Notes: a model not told the origin generated them from the letters alone. A stretch of 64,000 bases of DNA from Flavobacteriaceae bacterium (GCA_029243385.1 JAQWSC010000009.1:1-64000); one strand, 5' to 3'. Positions 44,001 to 53,607 are shown, numbered from the stretch's first letter. Numbers and translations are program-made.

Positions 44001-44771
44001 ATGATAAAAAAACTTTTTATTGTTTATATAATTATTGGACTAGTAAACGTTCATAATTCAGATGCACAAACCCCCATTTTCAAAGGGATTGTCAAAAATG
44101 CTGTTGATGGAAAAGCTGTTTCCAATGTTCATGTTATCAATCTTTCCAAGGTCATTGGAACCATTTCAAACGCAGAAGGTGCATTTGAAATACCTGCTGA
44201 GGCGAATGACACTTTGTACTTATCCTATCTAGGATTCAAGCCTATCAAGGTTCGAGTGGCAAGTGATTTTTTAAAATACGACAATTCAATCATCGAACTT
44301 ACCGAACGGGCTTTGGCCTTGGAAGAAGTGGTTGTAAAACCCTACGAACTCACAGGTTACTTAGAAATTGACGCAAAAAACGTACCTATCAGTACTTCTT
44401 ACCGCTACAATATTCCTGGCTTACCAACCCGAGGCTACGAAGCGGGAAGTCGAAATCCCAACGCAATATCCAAAGTTTTTGGAGCCATATTTAATCCGGC
44501 TGATTTTTTATACAATTTGTTTGGAAAAAAACCAATGCAATTTAAAAAGCTTCGAAAAATGCAAGAAGACAACCAAATTCGAGATTTTTTAGCAACGAAA
44601 TTTGATCGTCAAACGCTAGTTGAACTGCTACAAATTGAAAAGCTCGATTTGGATGAAATTCTTAGGAATTGTAATTTTTCGGAAACCTTTATTACTTCCG
44701 CAAACGATCTCCAAATCTTGGAAGCGATAAGTGGCTGCTACGAGGAGTACAAAATATTAAATCGTAGCTAG
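44001..44771 (+). CDS. Secreted carboxypeptidase-like regulatory domain protein
   Basis: 256 residues from ATG 44001 (the TTG twelve bases upstream lies in a TACCTTTG -7 box). A signal peptide ends near SDA-QT, then a CarboxypepD_reg-like beta-sandwich (FKGIVKNAVDGKAVSNVHV ... LYLSYLGFKPIKV), as in the N-termini of TonB-dependent receptors and many surface proteins of Bacteroidota. The remaining ~140 residues are unrecognised and lack a barrel. Probably periplasmic or outer-membrane associated; role unknown. Confidence 0.8.
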   Translation: MIKKLFIVYIIIGLVNVHNSDAQTPIFKGIVKNAVDGKAVSNVHVINLSKVIGTISNAEGAFEIPAEANDTLYLSYLGFKPIKVRVASDFLKYDNSIIELTERALALEEVVVKPYELTGYLEIDAKNVPISTSYRYNIPGLPTRGYEAGSRNPNAISKVFGAIFNPADFLYNLFGKKPMQFKKLRKMQEDNQIRDFLATKFDRQTLVELLQIEKLDLDEILRNCNFSETFITSANDLQILEAISGCYEEYKILNRS

Positions 44772-44868
44772 TTTGCCCTTCTTATTTTTGTTTAAATGGG
44801 GGTGCTTTTCGCCAATTGGAAATCCTTAAATATTTTTGATTTAAAAATAGTAAATATCAAAAAAGCTG

Positions 44869-44876
44869 TAACTTTG
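44869..44876 (+). promoter_or_regulatory. Predicted -7 element of purB
   Basis: TAACTTTG, 23 bases before the ATG at 44900; no convincing -33 match. Confidence 0.45.
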
Positions 44877-44899
44877 CGCTTTCTTTGAAAAAACAATTC

Positions 44900-46243
44900 A
44901 TGTTACTCACAACTCTCAATGCGCTATCTCCAATCGACGGAAGATACCGTTCCAAAACAAAGTCACTAGCGCCATATTTCTCCGAAGAATCGCTTATCAA
45001 ATATCGTGTTCGAATAGAAATCGAATACTTTATTGCTTTGTGCGAACATCCGCTTCCGCAACTAAGCAATTTTAACCCTTCTTTGTTTGAAGAGTTGCGA
45101 AGTATTTATCAGCATTTTTCGGCTGAAGATGCACAGGCCATCAAAGAAATTGAGCAAATCACCAATCACGACGTAAAAGCAGTAGAATATTTTATTAAGA
45201 GTGAGTTTGACCGTTTGGAGCTGGGAGAATTTAAGGAGTTTATTCATTTTGGGCTTACGTCTCAAGATATTAATAATACAGCCATTCCGCTTTCTATTAA
45301 AGAAGCTTTGGATGCCATTTACTTACCTCAATTGGAGGAAACCATTGCCTTGCTAAAATCGTTGGCAGAAGAGTGGAAAGAAATACCCATGTTGGCCAAA
45401 ACACACGGACAACCAGCTTCTCCAACTCGATTGGGAAAAGAGATTATGGTATTCGTAAAACGACTTGAAGAACAAAAGAAGTTATTAAGTCAAGTTCCTA
45501 TAGCAGCCAAATTTGGTGGAGCTACTGGAAATTTTAACGCACACCATGTTGCTTATCCTCAAAACGACTGGAAAAAGTTTGGAACCCATTTTGTTGAAAA
45601 CCAACTCGGTTTGTACCATTCGTTTCCTACCACGCAAATTGAACATTACGACCATATGGCTGCTTTGTTTGATAATCTTAAGCGTATCAACACTATTTTG
45701 ATTGATTTGGATAGGGATTTTTGGACCTATATCTCGATGGAATATTTCAAACAAAAAATTAAAGAAGGAGAAATCGGTTCTTCGGCTATGCCACACAAAG
45801 TAAACCCGATTGATTTTGAAAATTCGGAGGGGAATCTGGGGATTGCCAATGCAATTTTTTGTCATTTATCTTCCAAACTTCCTATCTCAAGACTGCAACG
45901 CGATTTGACCGACAGTACAGTTCTTCGAAACGTAGGTGTGCCCTTTGGACATTCTGTTATTGCGTTTGAAGCTACTCGAAAAGGGTTGAATAAATTGTTG
46001 TTAAATGCCTCCAAAATTCAAGCTGATTTGGATAAAAACTGGGCAGTAGTCGCTGAGGCAATTCAAACCATTTTACGAAGAGAAGGGTATCCTAATCCCT
46101 ACGAAGCGCTAAAAGGATTGACAAGAACCAACACACACGTAACACAAGATTCTATTGCATCGTTTATAGATACCTTAGAAGTTTCTGAAGCTTTGAAAAC
46201 CGAACTGAAAACCATTACCCCTTCGAATTTTACTGGAATTTAG
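44900..46243 (+). CDS. purB: Adenylosuccinate lyase
   Basis: 447 residues from ATG 44900; the TTG at 44885 is rejected because LNALSPIDGRYRSK follows the ATG as in other PurB proteins. The fumarase/aspartase signature GSSAMPHKVNPIDFENSEGN and the substrate-binding THGQPASPTRLGKE are intact. Acts twice in purine synthesis (SAICAR and adenylosuccinate). E. coli-type length. Confidence 0.96.
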   Translation: MLLTTLNALSPIDGRYRSKTKSLAPYFSEESLIKYRVRIEIEYFIALCEHPLPQLSNFNPSLFEELRSIYQHFSAEDAQAIKEIEQITNHDVKAVEYFIKSEFDRLELGEFKEFIHFGLTSQDINNTAIPLSIKEALDAIYLPQLEETIALLKSLAEEWKEIPMLAKTHGQPASPTRLGKEIMVFVKRLEEQKKLLSQVPIAAKFGGATGNFNAHHVAYPQNDWKKFGTHFVENQLGLYHSFPTTQIEHYDHMAALFDNLKRINTILIDLDRDFWTYISMEYFKQKIKEGEIGSSAMPHKVNPIDFENSEGNLGIANAIFCHLSSKLPISRLQRDLTDSTVLRNVGVPFGHSVIAFEATRKGLNKLLLNASKIQADLDKNWAVVAEAIQTILRREGYPNPYEALKGLTRTNTHVTQDSIASFIDTLEVSEALKTELKTITPSNFTGI

Positions 46244-46788
46244 AGTAGAAAAGAAAAGGATTCTTTGAGTTGTTTTATATCAAAATCACTACTGTTAAGC
46301 TGAGAAGCAAACGATGCTAGCTGTTCTGGATTCATGTCATTTCCTAAAATACGTACAACCCCGAAGCCGATATTTTTTATATCACCATAAACAACCACTT
46401 CGTCAATTGCATCGTCATCGCCAATATACATGATTTTTGCGTTCAAATCTTTATCAGAAAGCGTCATTAGGGTATTGAATTTTTGTTGTGAAAAGATGTT
46501 TTTCAGAACGGCTTTTTCTTTGGTAAAAACCGACTCATTTTCTACTGAATACTTGAAGAGTAACATATTGAGCTTTCGAAAGGAATCGAAAGTTTTTTTA
46601 TTTTCTTCACTTAACTCGGCCATATTTAAACCTAACACGTTGGCAGGAATGTCAACGGATAAGAAATTGGGATCCTCGCTTTTTTCAACATAATATTGTT
46701 GGAGTGAAAGCTCCGTATTGCAAGCAACTAAAAGAAGTATCGCAAAACCTAGTACAAATAATTTAAAATTAGTTAATGCTCGTTTCAT
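46240..46788 (-). CDS. DUF4252 lipoprotein
   Basis: 182 residues. A lipoprotein signal with lipobox VAC (Cys at about residue 23), then a DUF4252 domain with two-fold alpha/beta pattern (KIMYIGDDDAIDEVVVYGD). Family function unknown. It pairs with a second DUF4252 gene four bases upstream, downstream of an ECF sigma factor, a common Bacteroidota arrangement. Confidence 0.85.
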   Translation of the reverse strand: MKRALTNFKLFVLGFAILLLVACNTELSLQQYYVEKSEDPNFLSVDIPANVLGLNMAELSEENKKTFDSFRKLNMLLFKYSVENESVFTKEKAVLKNIFSQQKFNTLMTLSDKDLNAKIMYIGDDDAIDEVVVYGDIKNIGFGVVRILGNDMNPEQLASFASQLNSSDFDIKQLKESFSFLL

Positions 46789-46792
46789 GGGC

Positions 46793-47341
46793 TTATTTTG
46801 AGTTGGAAACCTTATTGAGTTGTTTTCCTCCAGGAAGATTCATTTGGGCTGTGAGCTTAGAAATTTGATCCAGTTCAATATCACCTTTGAGTTGCAATAA
46901 TATTGTCTCAAATGAACGATTGTCGATCGATATTTTTTCATCCAATTCGGTTACACACATCAATAATTCTTTGATTCGATCGGGTTTTGGAGATTCCATA
47001 ACATAAAATTTAACATTGGTATTGCCGTCCCTAACTTTCATAAGCTCTAGCATTCCTTTGTTTTTTATTGACATGGTTGCATAATTTTCAAGTTCTTTCG
47101 AAATGCTTTTATTGTCAGTTGTAATAACCTTAAAGGATTGCACGCTTTTAATAATTTCAAAAAATTGTTCGGCCTCTGGATCGTTGGTATTAACGCTCAT
47201 TTTACCAAGCATTTGAAACATTTTTGGGCTGATTGAGACAAACGATACGTCCTGATTGTCTTCGTATTTGTCAAAAATAGATTGCCCTGACACACCCGAT
47301 GTCAAAAGACAAAAAGTTAGGAATAAATAGATTTTTTTCAT
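46793..47341 (-). CDS. DUF4252 exported protein
   Basis: 182 residues. A Sec signal peptide (MKKIYLFLTFCLLTSGVSG) without lipobox, then a DUF4252 domain (VKFYVMESPKPDRIKELLM, ETILLQLKGDIELDQISKL). Same length and fold as its downstream neighbour but low sequence identity. Third gene of the sigma factor operon. Confidence 0.85.
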   Translation of the reverse strand: MKKIYLFLTFCLLTSGVSGQSIFDKYEDNQDVSFVSISPKMFQMLGKMSVNTNDPEAEQFFEIIKSVQSFKVITTDNKSISKELENYATMSIKNKGMLELMKVRDGNTNVKFYVMESPKPDRIKELLMCVTELDEKISIDNRSFETILLQLKGDIELDQISKLTAQMNLPGGKQLNKVSNSK

Positions 47342-47342
47342 G

Positions 47343-47768
47343 TTATTCTTTTTTTAAATATTTTGTTGTTGTTTTATTAAATGTTTCCAAATGAGCAACT
47401 CGATCAGCACCTAAATTGAGGTGTGAAGATACTAGTAGCACATTTTCTTTAAATTCTGCATACGATTCATGAGCTTCTTGCTCAGTATAGGAGTGCGTCG
47501 GTTTGTAAAGATTCCCACCGATAATGAGAAATGCGATAATTGCTGCTGATGCCCACCAAAAAGAATACCCTCTCTTTTTGGGCAAATCAATCGGTTGAAT
47601 ATACTTCTCATTCATTGAAGACTGAAACCCAACAAACAATGACTTATAGGGCAACCATTCCTCTTTTATAGTGTTACCTAAAAAATAGGTGCGTAATTGC
47701 TTATCCTGATGTGTAGTCGTTTTACCATCAAAATACAAATCCAATAATTTTTGAATATTAAGTTCCAT
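47343..47768 (-). CDS. Anti-sigma-like single-pass membrane protein
   Basis: 141 residues: a cytoplasmic N-terminal ~60 (IQKLLDLYFDGKTTTHQDKQ), one transmembrane helix (FWWASAAIIAFLIIGGNLY) and a short outer part. No zinc-binding anti-sigma motif is seen. It overlaps the sigma gene by 11 bases, the usual anti-sigma position in Bacteroidota, so an anti-sigma role is likely (inference from context). Confidence 0.7.
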   Translation of the reverse strand: MELNIQKLLDLYFDGKTTTHQDKQLRTYFLGNTIKEEWLPYKSLFVGFQSSMNEKYIQPIDLPKKRGYSFWWASAAIIAFLIIGGNLYKPTHSYTEQEAHESYAEFKENVLLVSSHLNLGADRVAHLETFNKTTTKYLKKE

Positions 47769-48285
47769 ATTCGTGTATTTTTAGGAGTGCTTTTTTGAGT
47801 GTGTTTCTTGCTCGGGATAGAGCAACGCGAATGGCGCCTTGCGACATATTCATTATTTCTGCGATTTGCTTAAAATCAAACTGTTCCACATCTCTTAATT
47901 GAACAATCATTTGTTGCTGAATGGGTAAATCTTCCATCAGTCGATTTAATAACATAACACTTTCACGGTCTTCAATTTTTTTTTCGAGACGTTCCTGATC
48001 CCAATAGTTGGAATGAATTAACTGCAAGTTGCCAGCTTGTTTTGATTTCAGCCTATCCAAACAATAATTCTTAGTCATAGTCATCGCAAAAGCTTCAATA
48101 TTTCTATAATTTATCATTTTTTCTTTCTGTACCCATAATTTTAAAACAACTTCTTGGACAGCATCTTGAGCCTCTTCATGAGACACCAACAAACGTTTTG
48201 CAAACCGAAATAATTTGTCCTTAAACATATCGATAGTGTCTAAAAATTCAATTTCTGTAAGATGTTTGTTGGGGAAGTTTTTCAT
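47758..48285 (-). CDS. ECF sigma-70 family factor
   Basis: 175 residues. Sigma region 2 (FRFAKRLLVSHEEAQDAVQE) and region 4 with HTH (LRDVEQFDFKQIAEIMNMSQ, GAIRVALSRARNTLKKAL). Directs transcription of a regulon probably including its own operon and the DUF4252 genes. The 107-base gap to the divergent S41 protease gene would hold its promoter; I see no clear repeat motif there. Confidence 0.93.
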   Translation of the reverse strand: MKNFPNKHLTEIEFLDTIDMFKDKLFRFAKRLLVSHEEAQDAVQEVVLKLWVQKEKMINYRNIEAFAMTMTKNYCLDRLKSKQAGNLQLIHSNYWDQERLEKKIEDRESVMLLNRLMEDLPIQQQMIVQLRDVEQFDFKQIAEIMNMSQGAIRVALSRARNTLKKALLKIHEYGT

Positions 48286-48392
48286 TTTATCTTATTCCTT
48301 AGACGATAAGGCAAGATTTTTGTTACAAACCGTCTGAATCAATTTATATATGTAAATTTAGTTCTTTATTAACAATTCAAATCTTTAGCCTT

Positions 48393-49835
48393 ATGAAATA
48401 TGGCATTAAAATTCTTCTTGTTGCTCTGTTGCTCTCCCTAAGCAACTGTAAAGATAGAGACGATGATTATAAGCCGATAGATGAATCTCTTGAAATTAAA
48501 GACTTTGTATGGAAAGGTCTCAACTATTATTATTATTGGCAAACAGACGTGAACGACTTGGCCGACAATCGATTTTCGACTAGCGAGGATTATACTAGTT
48601 ACTTAAAAAAATACACCGGACCCGAAGAGTTGTTTGATGCACTCTTGTATCCTGGGGATCGGTTTAGTTGGATTGTTGATGATTACGAAGTCTTGGAGAA
48701 CGCACTAAACGGAATCACGCAATCCAACGGGATGGAATTTGGACTGTCCTATATTGACAGTAGTGTTTCAAATAAATTAATAGGTTTTGTTCGCTATGTT
48801 CTCCCTAATTCAGATGCGGCTGCTAACAATATCAAACGTGGGGATATTTTTTACGCTGTTAACGATATCGAACTCACCATTGACAATTATCGAGAGCTGT
48901 TGTTTAGTGACACAAGCACTTACAGTATTGCCTTTGCCTCGGTTAGTAATGGGACTGTAAGTCCCAACGGAATATCTGTTTCGTTGACAAAAGAAGTTGG
49001 TTTTCAAGAAAACCCAATACACGTTCATAAAGTTTTGAATGTGGGTGGAAAAAAAGTAGGCTACTTAATGTACAACGGTTTTATAGAGGCATATGACAGT
49101 GACTTAACCGGTGTTATTATGGATTTTAAAACTCAAGGGATTGACGAGCTTGTTTTGGATTTCCGATACAACCCTGGCGGTAGGGTTAGTAGTGCTATAC
49201 ATTTAGCAAGCCTAGTAACTGGTCAATTTTCTGGAAGTGTTTTTGCAAAAAAGAAATACAACGGAAAAATAAATGACAACAATCTCAATTACTATTTTAA
49301 AGACGTGTCTGTCCAACTAAACATGGATAAGGTATATGTCATTACCACTTCGGGAACGGCTTCAGCAAGTGAGCTCGTTATCAACGGTCTTAAACCCTAT
49401 ATTGAAGTGATTCAAGTGGGCGACAATACCGTGGGCAAAAACGTAGCTTCAACCACCATCAAAGATTGGATTGATAATGACGGAACTGTAAACCCTGATC
49501 ACAAATGGGCAATGCAACCCATTATCCTAAAAATATCAAACAGTGAAGGGTTTGCAGACTACGAAAGCGGCTTGAATCCCGATGTGAAAATCACAGAAAC
49601 CATTAGCGAAATGGGAATTTTGGGTGATATTCAAGAGCCTTTACTTTCAAAAGCACTGGAACACATGGGTGTTGTAGCAGGTATAACAGAGCCCAAAGGA
49701 AATGTTATCAAAACCCAAGAAATTGCAAACTCAAAAATTATCTGGGAAACCATCAACGGGAATGTGATAGACGCTCCCATTGGAGAATTGAATATAGAAC
49801 CCCAAGTACTTTATTTGGAAAGCTACCCTGATTAA
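48393..49835 (+). CDS. S41 family C-terminal-processing peptidase, lipoprotein
   Basis: 480 residues. Lipoprotein signal with lipobox SNC (about Cys19). A PDZ-like region around 125-190 (IGFVRYVLPNSDAAANNIKRG) and the tail-protease core: LVLDFRYNPGGRVSSA and the nucleophile segment TTSGTASASELVINGL with catalytic serine. Related to the Bacteroidota family of S41 lipoproteins exposed at the outer membrane or periplasm. Divergent from the ECF sigma gene. Confidence 0.9.
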   Translation: MKYGIKILLVALLLSLSNCKDRDDDYKPIDESLEIKDFVWKGLNYYYYWQTDVNDLADNRFSTSEDYTSYLKKYTGPEELFDALLYPGDRFSWIVDDYEVLENALNGITQSNGMEFGLSYIDSSVSNKLIGFVRYVLPNSDAAANNIKRGDIFYAVNDIELTIDNYRELLFSDTSTYSIAFASVSNGTVSPNGISVSLTKEVGFQENPIHVHKVLNVGGKKVGYLMYNGFIEAYDSDLTGVIMDFKTQGIDELVLDFRYNPGGRVSSAIHLASLVTGQFSGSVFAKKKYNGKINDNNLNYYFKDVSVQLNMDKVYVITTSGTASASELVINGLKPYIEVIQVGDNTVGKNVASTTIKDWIDNDGTVNPDHKWAMQPIILKISNSEGFADYESGLNPDVKITETISEMGILGDIQEPLLSKALEHMGVVAGITEPKGNVIKTQEIANSKIIWETINGNVIDAPIGELNIEPQVLYLESYPD

Positions 49836-51682
49836 AATCGGAGTTGCATACCAAGACTGCAGTTTCGTCCTTTTGAACTAAACCCATAAATCTCCTGATA
49901 CGATTCATCCAAAATATTGGTTACAGATAAAGAAAAAGTCACATTGGGATTTAAAAATTGGTGTCGAACCGAAACATCTAGCAGTTGGTAAGAATCCAGA
50001 ATAATATCACCCGATGGGAAAACAGAAAAATCAGCATCGTTGCGTTCACTGTTGTATTGAAAATAAGTGGTAAACGATGTTTGTTTTGTAGCTTGAAAAT
50101 CTAGAGAAGCATTGATCTTATGGGGTGGAATCCGTAGCACCAAAACTTCTTTTTTATTGGTGTAAGTGTAATTTGTTTTAAAAGCGAGATTCTTTGACAA
50201 TTGAGCCGTTAAAGCAAACTCAATTCCTTCTACTCTAAAATTTTGAGAAACATTTTCATAACCATTCGCCAAATAATCTATAAAATTGATTTCTTTTCTT
50301 GTAAATAATAATACACTAGCATTAAAGCTGTTTGATTTATAAAACTCAACTCCTACTTCAGCAGTTTTATTTTCTTCGGGCTGTAAGTCGGGATTGGCGC
50401 CAAAAGGGCCAAACAAATAAGAAAGAGAAGGTGCTATAAATGCGCTACTGTAAGACGCCATAATTTTCCAATAGTTGTTTTCAGTTCCAATCACAAAAGA
50501 AGGATTTAAACTATAAGTCAAATGACTTCCATATTCAGAATGGTTGTTAAGACGAAGACCCGTGTTAGCATGAAACCCGTTGGCTGTCAAATACACAATA
50601 TTGATATAAGGATCTGTAGTCGAACTTTTGGCTTTTTGAGTAAATTCGGTGGAATGAGAAGTGTGCTGAACTCCCACAATAGAGAGCCATTTTTCTGTGA
50701 AACGGTATTTAAAAAGCAAATCAGAAATAAAACTAGACGATTGATAATCGTTTGGATAATTTGAAACCGCTTGACGATCCGATTCAACAAATGAAACGTT
50801 CGCTTCTATCGCACCTTTTTGCAATTTGTATTTGGAACCCAACGAATAACGCATCTGTTTGCTTTTTAAATAGTTATCTGCATCGGTTAACGAAAAAGAA
50901 TCGTCGTAAAAAGAACGATACTTGTCGTAATGAAAACCTCCTCGTATGGAAAAAATACTTGAAGGATTGTAGGTGGTTGAAAAATGAATATTTTGCTTGG
51001 AAAGCGGGTCGTTTTCATCTCCAACAACCGCCGAAATACCATCGGTATATTGATGCGCATAGCTCGTTAAAAACCCCCAAGCACCTGATTGCATTTGTAT
51101 CGATATGGAATTATTAAAATCATTGATACTATTGATTGTTTCGTCTTGGGTATTATTGGTTCCTAATGAAGAATCAACGGATAAGTGAATTCCATTTTGG
51201 GTAGCTTTTTTGGTAGAAATAAGAATAACTGCTGTGGCTGCTCCGCTTCCATATAGCGTACTCGAAGCTCCCTTTACTATCTCGACGGAATCAATTTGAG
51301 ATAAAGACAGTAATGTCAGATCAAAATCTGAAGTAGGACGCGAAGGATCCGAAACAGGAATACCGTCAATTAAAACCAATACTTGTCGGTTGTTTCCTCC
51401 ACGAATAAAGTAAGATAGGTTTTGACCTGCATAACTTCTGCTTCCATTGATTTCGATTCCACTCAATTGGTTAATAACCGCTGCCAATGATTTTCCGACA
51501 TGTTTTTGAAGGTCCGATGAAGTCAGTTTAATCACGGTTTTTCCTGACTGCGAGCGTTTTAATGGAAAACGCGAATCTGAGACTACCACTTCATCCAATT
51601 GTTGGTTTTGAAAAGAAGGTGGATTTTGTGCATAGGCAACATGCAGAGCAAATACTCCTAAAACTAAAATTCTAGAATACAT
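49832..51682 (-). CDS. btuB: TonB-dependent outer-membrane receptor for cobalamin
   Basis: 616 residues: a signal peptide (to about YAQ), TonB box/plug domain (LDEVVVSDSRF ... INQLSGIEINGSRSY, ILIDGIPVSD, SVEIVKGASSTLYGSGAATAVI) and a beta-barrel ending SLGMQLRF. The B12 riboswitch in its leader identifies cobalamin or a corrinoid as the ligand and matches the BtuB-like length. No btuFCD genes are adjacent; the divergent DUF6580 protein is the nearest candidate for a partner. Confidence 0.92.
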   Translation of the reverse strand: MYSRILVLGVFALHVAYAQNPPSFQNQQLDEVVVSDSRFPLKRSQSGKTVIKLTSSDLQKHVGKSLAAVINQLSGIEINGSRSYAGQNLSYFIRGGNNRQVLVLIDGIPVSDPSRPTSDFDLTLLSLSQIDSVEIVKGASSTLYGSGAATAVILISTKKATQNGIHLSVDSSLGTNNTQDETINSINDFNNSISIQMQSGAWGFLTSYAHQYTDGISAVVGDENDPLSKQNIHFSTTYNPSSIFSIRGGFHYDKYRSFYDDSFSLTDADNYLKSKQMRYSLGSKYKLQKGAIEANVSFVESDRQAVSNYPNDYQSSSFISDLLFKYRFTEKWLSIVGVQHTSHSTEFTQKAKSSTTDPYINIVYLTANGFHANTGLRLNNHSEYGSHLTYSLNPSFVIGTENNYWKIMASYSSAFIAPSLSYLFGPFGANPDLQPEENKTAEVGVEFYKSNSFNASVLLFTRKEINFIDYLANGYENVSQNFRVEGIEFALTAQLSKNLAFKTNYTYTNKKEVLVLRIPPHKINASLDFQATKQTSFTTYFQYNSERNDADFSVFPSGDIILDSYQLLDVSVRHQFLNPNVTFSLSVTNILDESYQEIYGFSSKGRNCSLGMQLRF

Positions 51683-51745
51683 AAAAAAAAATAAAAATTA
51701 ATTAGCCATTTCTTATCCCGAGAAATTGCAAAACGTATCGAAAAA

Positions 51746-51914
51746 GGCAGGTCTCCTGACTCGCTCAAGTCTATGCCTTCCCATTTGATTCAAACAGTGG
51801 CAAAAGTGATAGACTCCTTGTATGAGCTTACAGTTGCGGGAACAGTTTTGGATTTTCACCAAATTCCCTTTTAATTTTATGTTTTGAAAAACACAAAAAC
51901 CAATTTCCTGCCTC
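51746..51914 (-). promoter_or_regulatory. Cobalamin riboswitch of btuB
   Basis: Read on the minus strand, P1 arms GGCAGG (5') and CCTGCC (3') enclose the cobalamin aptamer core: GGTGAAAATCC, then the CCCGCAACTGTAA box near 51840, GCCACTG near 51800, GGGAAGGCAT and the B12 box GTCAGGAGACCTGCC. Between it and the ATG, ATTTCT / AGAAAT (about 51707-51726) may form the switching hairpin, which would control ribosome access. B12 should repress btuB. Confidence 0.94.
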
Positions 51915-51921
51915 AAAAGTA
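51914..51921 (-). promoter_or_regulatory. Predicted -7 element of the btuB transcript
   Basis: Minus strand TACTTTTG directly precedes the first P1 arm of the riboswitch, so transcription would begin at the aptamer's 5' edge. Confidence 0.55.
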
Positions 51922-52003
51922 TCGATTCTAATCGATAAAATAGACGGTTGGTTAAATTAAATATCCTTATTTTTGAAAAAGAATTTAGATTCTTCCTATT
52001 GTT

Positions 52004-52501
52004 ATGAAAAAAACTTTATTCACTCCCAGGCAATGGATGCTACTAACTTTTATAGTTGTGGCCATACTAACTCGTTGGCTTCCTCACCCACCTAACTTTA
52101 CAGCAGTTACAGCAATTGCACTCTTTGGCGGCGCCCACTTTTCGTCTAAAAAACTAGCTTATATGATTCCCTTATCGGCAATGTTTCTTTCAGATTTGGT
52201 CTTGGGATTGTCTTGGATCACGCTGTTTGTTTATACTGCAATTTTTGCGGTTACCTTTATCGGGTTTTATTTTAAAAGAATGTCTATCAAAACGATTTTG
52301 ATAAGCAGTTCAGCGTTTTTTATAATTACCAACTTTGGAGTTTGGTTGCTTAGTTATCCGCTAAACCTATCTGGATTGATAGAATGTTACACTTTAGCAA
52401 TTCCATTTTTTAGAAACTCCATACTCGGGGATCTATTTTTTGCAGGAGTATTGACTTATGGGTTTTCTTGGGCAGAAAAAAAGTTTTTACAAACTGCTTA
52501 G
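52004..52501 (+). CDS. DUF6580 membrane protein, candidate vitamin-uptake component
   Basis: 165 residues, about five helices. RWLPHPPNFTAVTAIALFGG near residue 25 and IPFFRNSILGDLFFAGVL near the end are the family's conserved segments as I know them. The size and fold resemble the S-components of ECF transporters. It diverges from btuB across the riboswitch region, so a role in cobalamin movement over the inner membrane is plausible but unproved. TATTTTTG at 51968-51975 may be its -7 box. Its stop overlaps the rmuC stop. Confidence 0.75.
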   Translation: MKKTLFTPRQWMLLTFIVVAILTRWLPHPPNFTAVTAIALFGGAHFSSKKLAYMIPLSAMFLSDLVLGLSWITLFVYTAIFAVTFIGFYFKRMSIKTILISSSAFFIITNFGVWLLSYPLNLSGLIECYTLAIPFFRNSILGDLFFAGVLTYGFSWAEKKFLQTA

Positions 52502-53607
52502 TCCTCGTTTTGAGGTCGTTCCAAAAAGGTTGATTCAAAATCAATAGAGCTTTTACCTCCTGATATTTTCAAAACGTCTTTGTCTATTTTCACAAATTCC
52601 TTTGAAGAAGTGTTGTAATGATTCACAACGGTTCCGAGAGAAACTCCCAATTTTTCGTGATAGGTTTTATAAACATTCAAGTGACTGGAAAGCTTATCTA
52701 CGTTTTTTAATATATCAGCTATTGATCGTTCCACTTTAAGATTGTGAAGCGCTTTTACAGTAATTTGAAGCATTGGAAACAAACTCATAGGAGATACAAT
52801 CATCACTTTTTTACTATATGCATAAGTAACCAAGTCCTTGGAGTTTATTTTCAGAGTTCCCACACGACTGTTTAGCAAGTCTTGATACAATCCGTCTGCT
52901 GGAATAAACATATAGGCATAATCTGTCGTGTTTTCATTCGGTCGAATGTACTTTGCTGTTTCGTCAATTCTAGATTTGATGTCTTCTTTAAACTTTTTTT
53001 CAAGCACAACAATTTCACTTTTATCGCTGCTTTCAATCATTTTATTGTAGTTGTCCAATGAAAATTTGGCATCAATAGGAATTATAAAATCGCCTACTTT
53101 GACAATTGCGTCAACTGCTTCTCCATTAGTAAACGAATGTTGCATCATAAAAAGCTCAGGAGGAAGTACGTTGGAAAGGAGGTTTTCGAGTTGAATTTCC
53201 CCTAAAATTCCACGTTGTTTTTGGTTGCCAAGAATCTTTTCTAGGGTTTTCATTTGATTGGCAAAATTCAACACTTGTTCGTTGGTTCCTTTGATTTTTT
53301 CCAATTCGGCCGTGACCTCCTTAATTACTTTGTTGGAATCCGTGAATTGCTTTTGCATATTTTGCTTGGAGGAAACATGAAAAGCATTGATCTCTTCGTT
53401 GATATTTTTTAATTTATTTTCAATTTCGGTTCTACTTTGCTTGGCGTTTTCTTGAACTTCTTTACGGATGTTCTGAATTTCTGAACGCAAGCTATCATTA
53501 AGCTGAATCAACAAATCACTGGACGGATTTGAACTTTGGCTTTTTTTGTTGTAAACAAAAAGCACAATAACTGTTATCAAGATAACAATGAGAAGAAGAA
53601 TTTCCAT
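52498..53607 (-). CDS. rmuC: DNA recombination protein RmuC
   Basis: 369 residues. N-terminal membrane helix (LLIVILITVIVLFVY), long coiled coil (about 35-130) and the RmuC nuclease-like domain with QRGILGEIQLENLL, VDAIVKVGDFIIPIDAKF and YMFIPADGLYQDLL. The family limits inversions; the PD-(D/E)XK-like residues DAK are visible. Confidence 0.93.
   Translation of the reverse strand: MEILLLIVILITVIVLFVYNKKSQSSNPSSDLLIQLNDSLRSEIQNIRKEVQENAKQSRTEIENKLKNINEEINAFHVSSKQNMQKQFTDSNKVIKEVTAELEKIKGTNEQVLNFANQMKTLEKILGNQKQRGILGEIQLENLLSNVLPPELFMMQHSFTNGEAVDAIVKVGDFIIPIDAKFSLDNYNKMIESSDKSEIVVLEKKFKEDIKSRIDETAKYIRPNENTTDYAYMFIPADGLYQDLLNSRVGTLKINSKDLVTYAYSKKVMIVSPMSLFPMLQITVKALHNLKVERSIADILKNVDKLSSHLNVYKTYHEKLGVSLGTVVNHYNTSSKEFVKIDKDVLKISGGKSSIDFESTFLERPQNED

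Noticed and set aside
51713-51916. 67-codon reading frame on the minus strand
   Set aside because: It lies almost wholly inside the B12 riboswitch and has no protein-like composition or start context.
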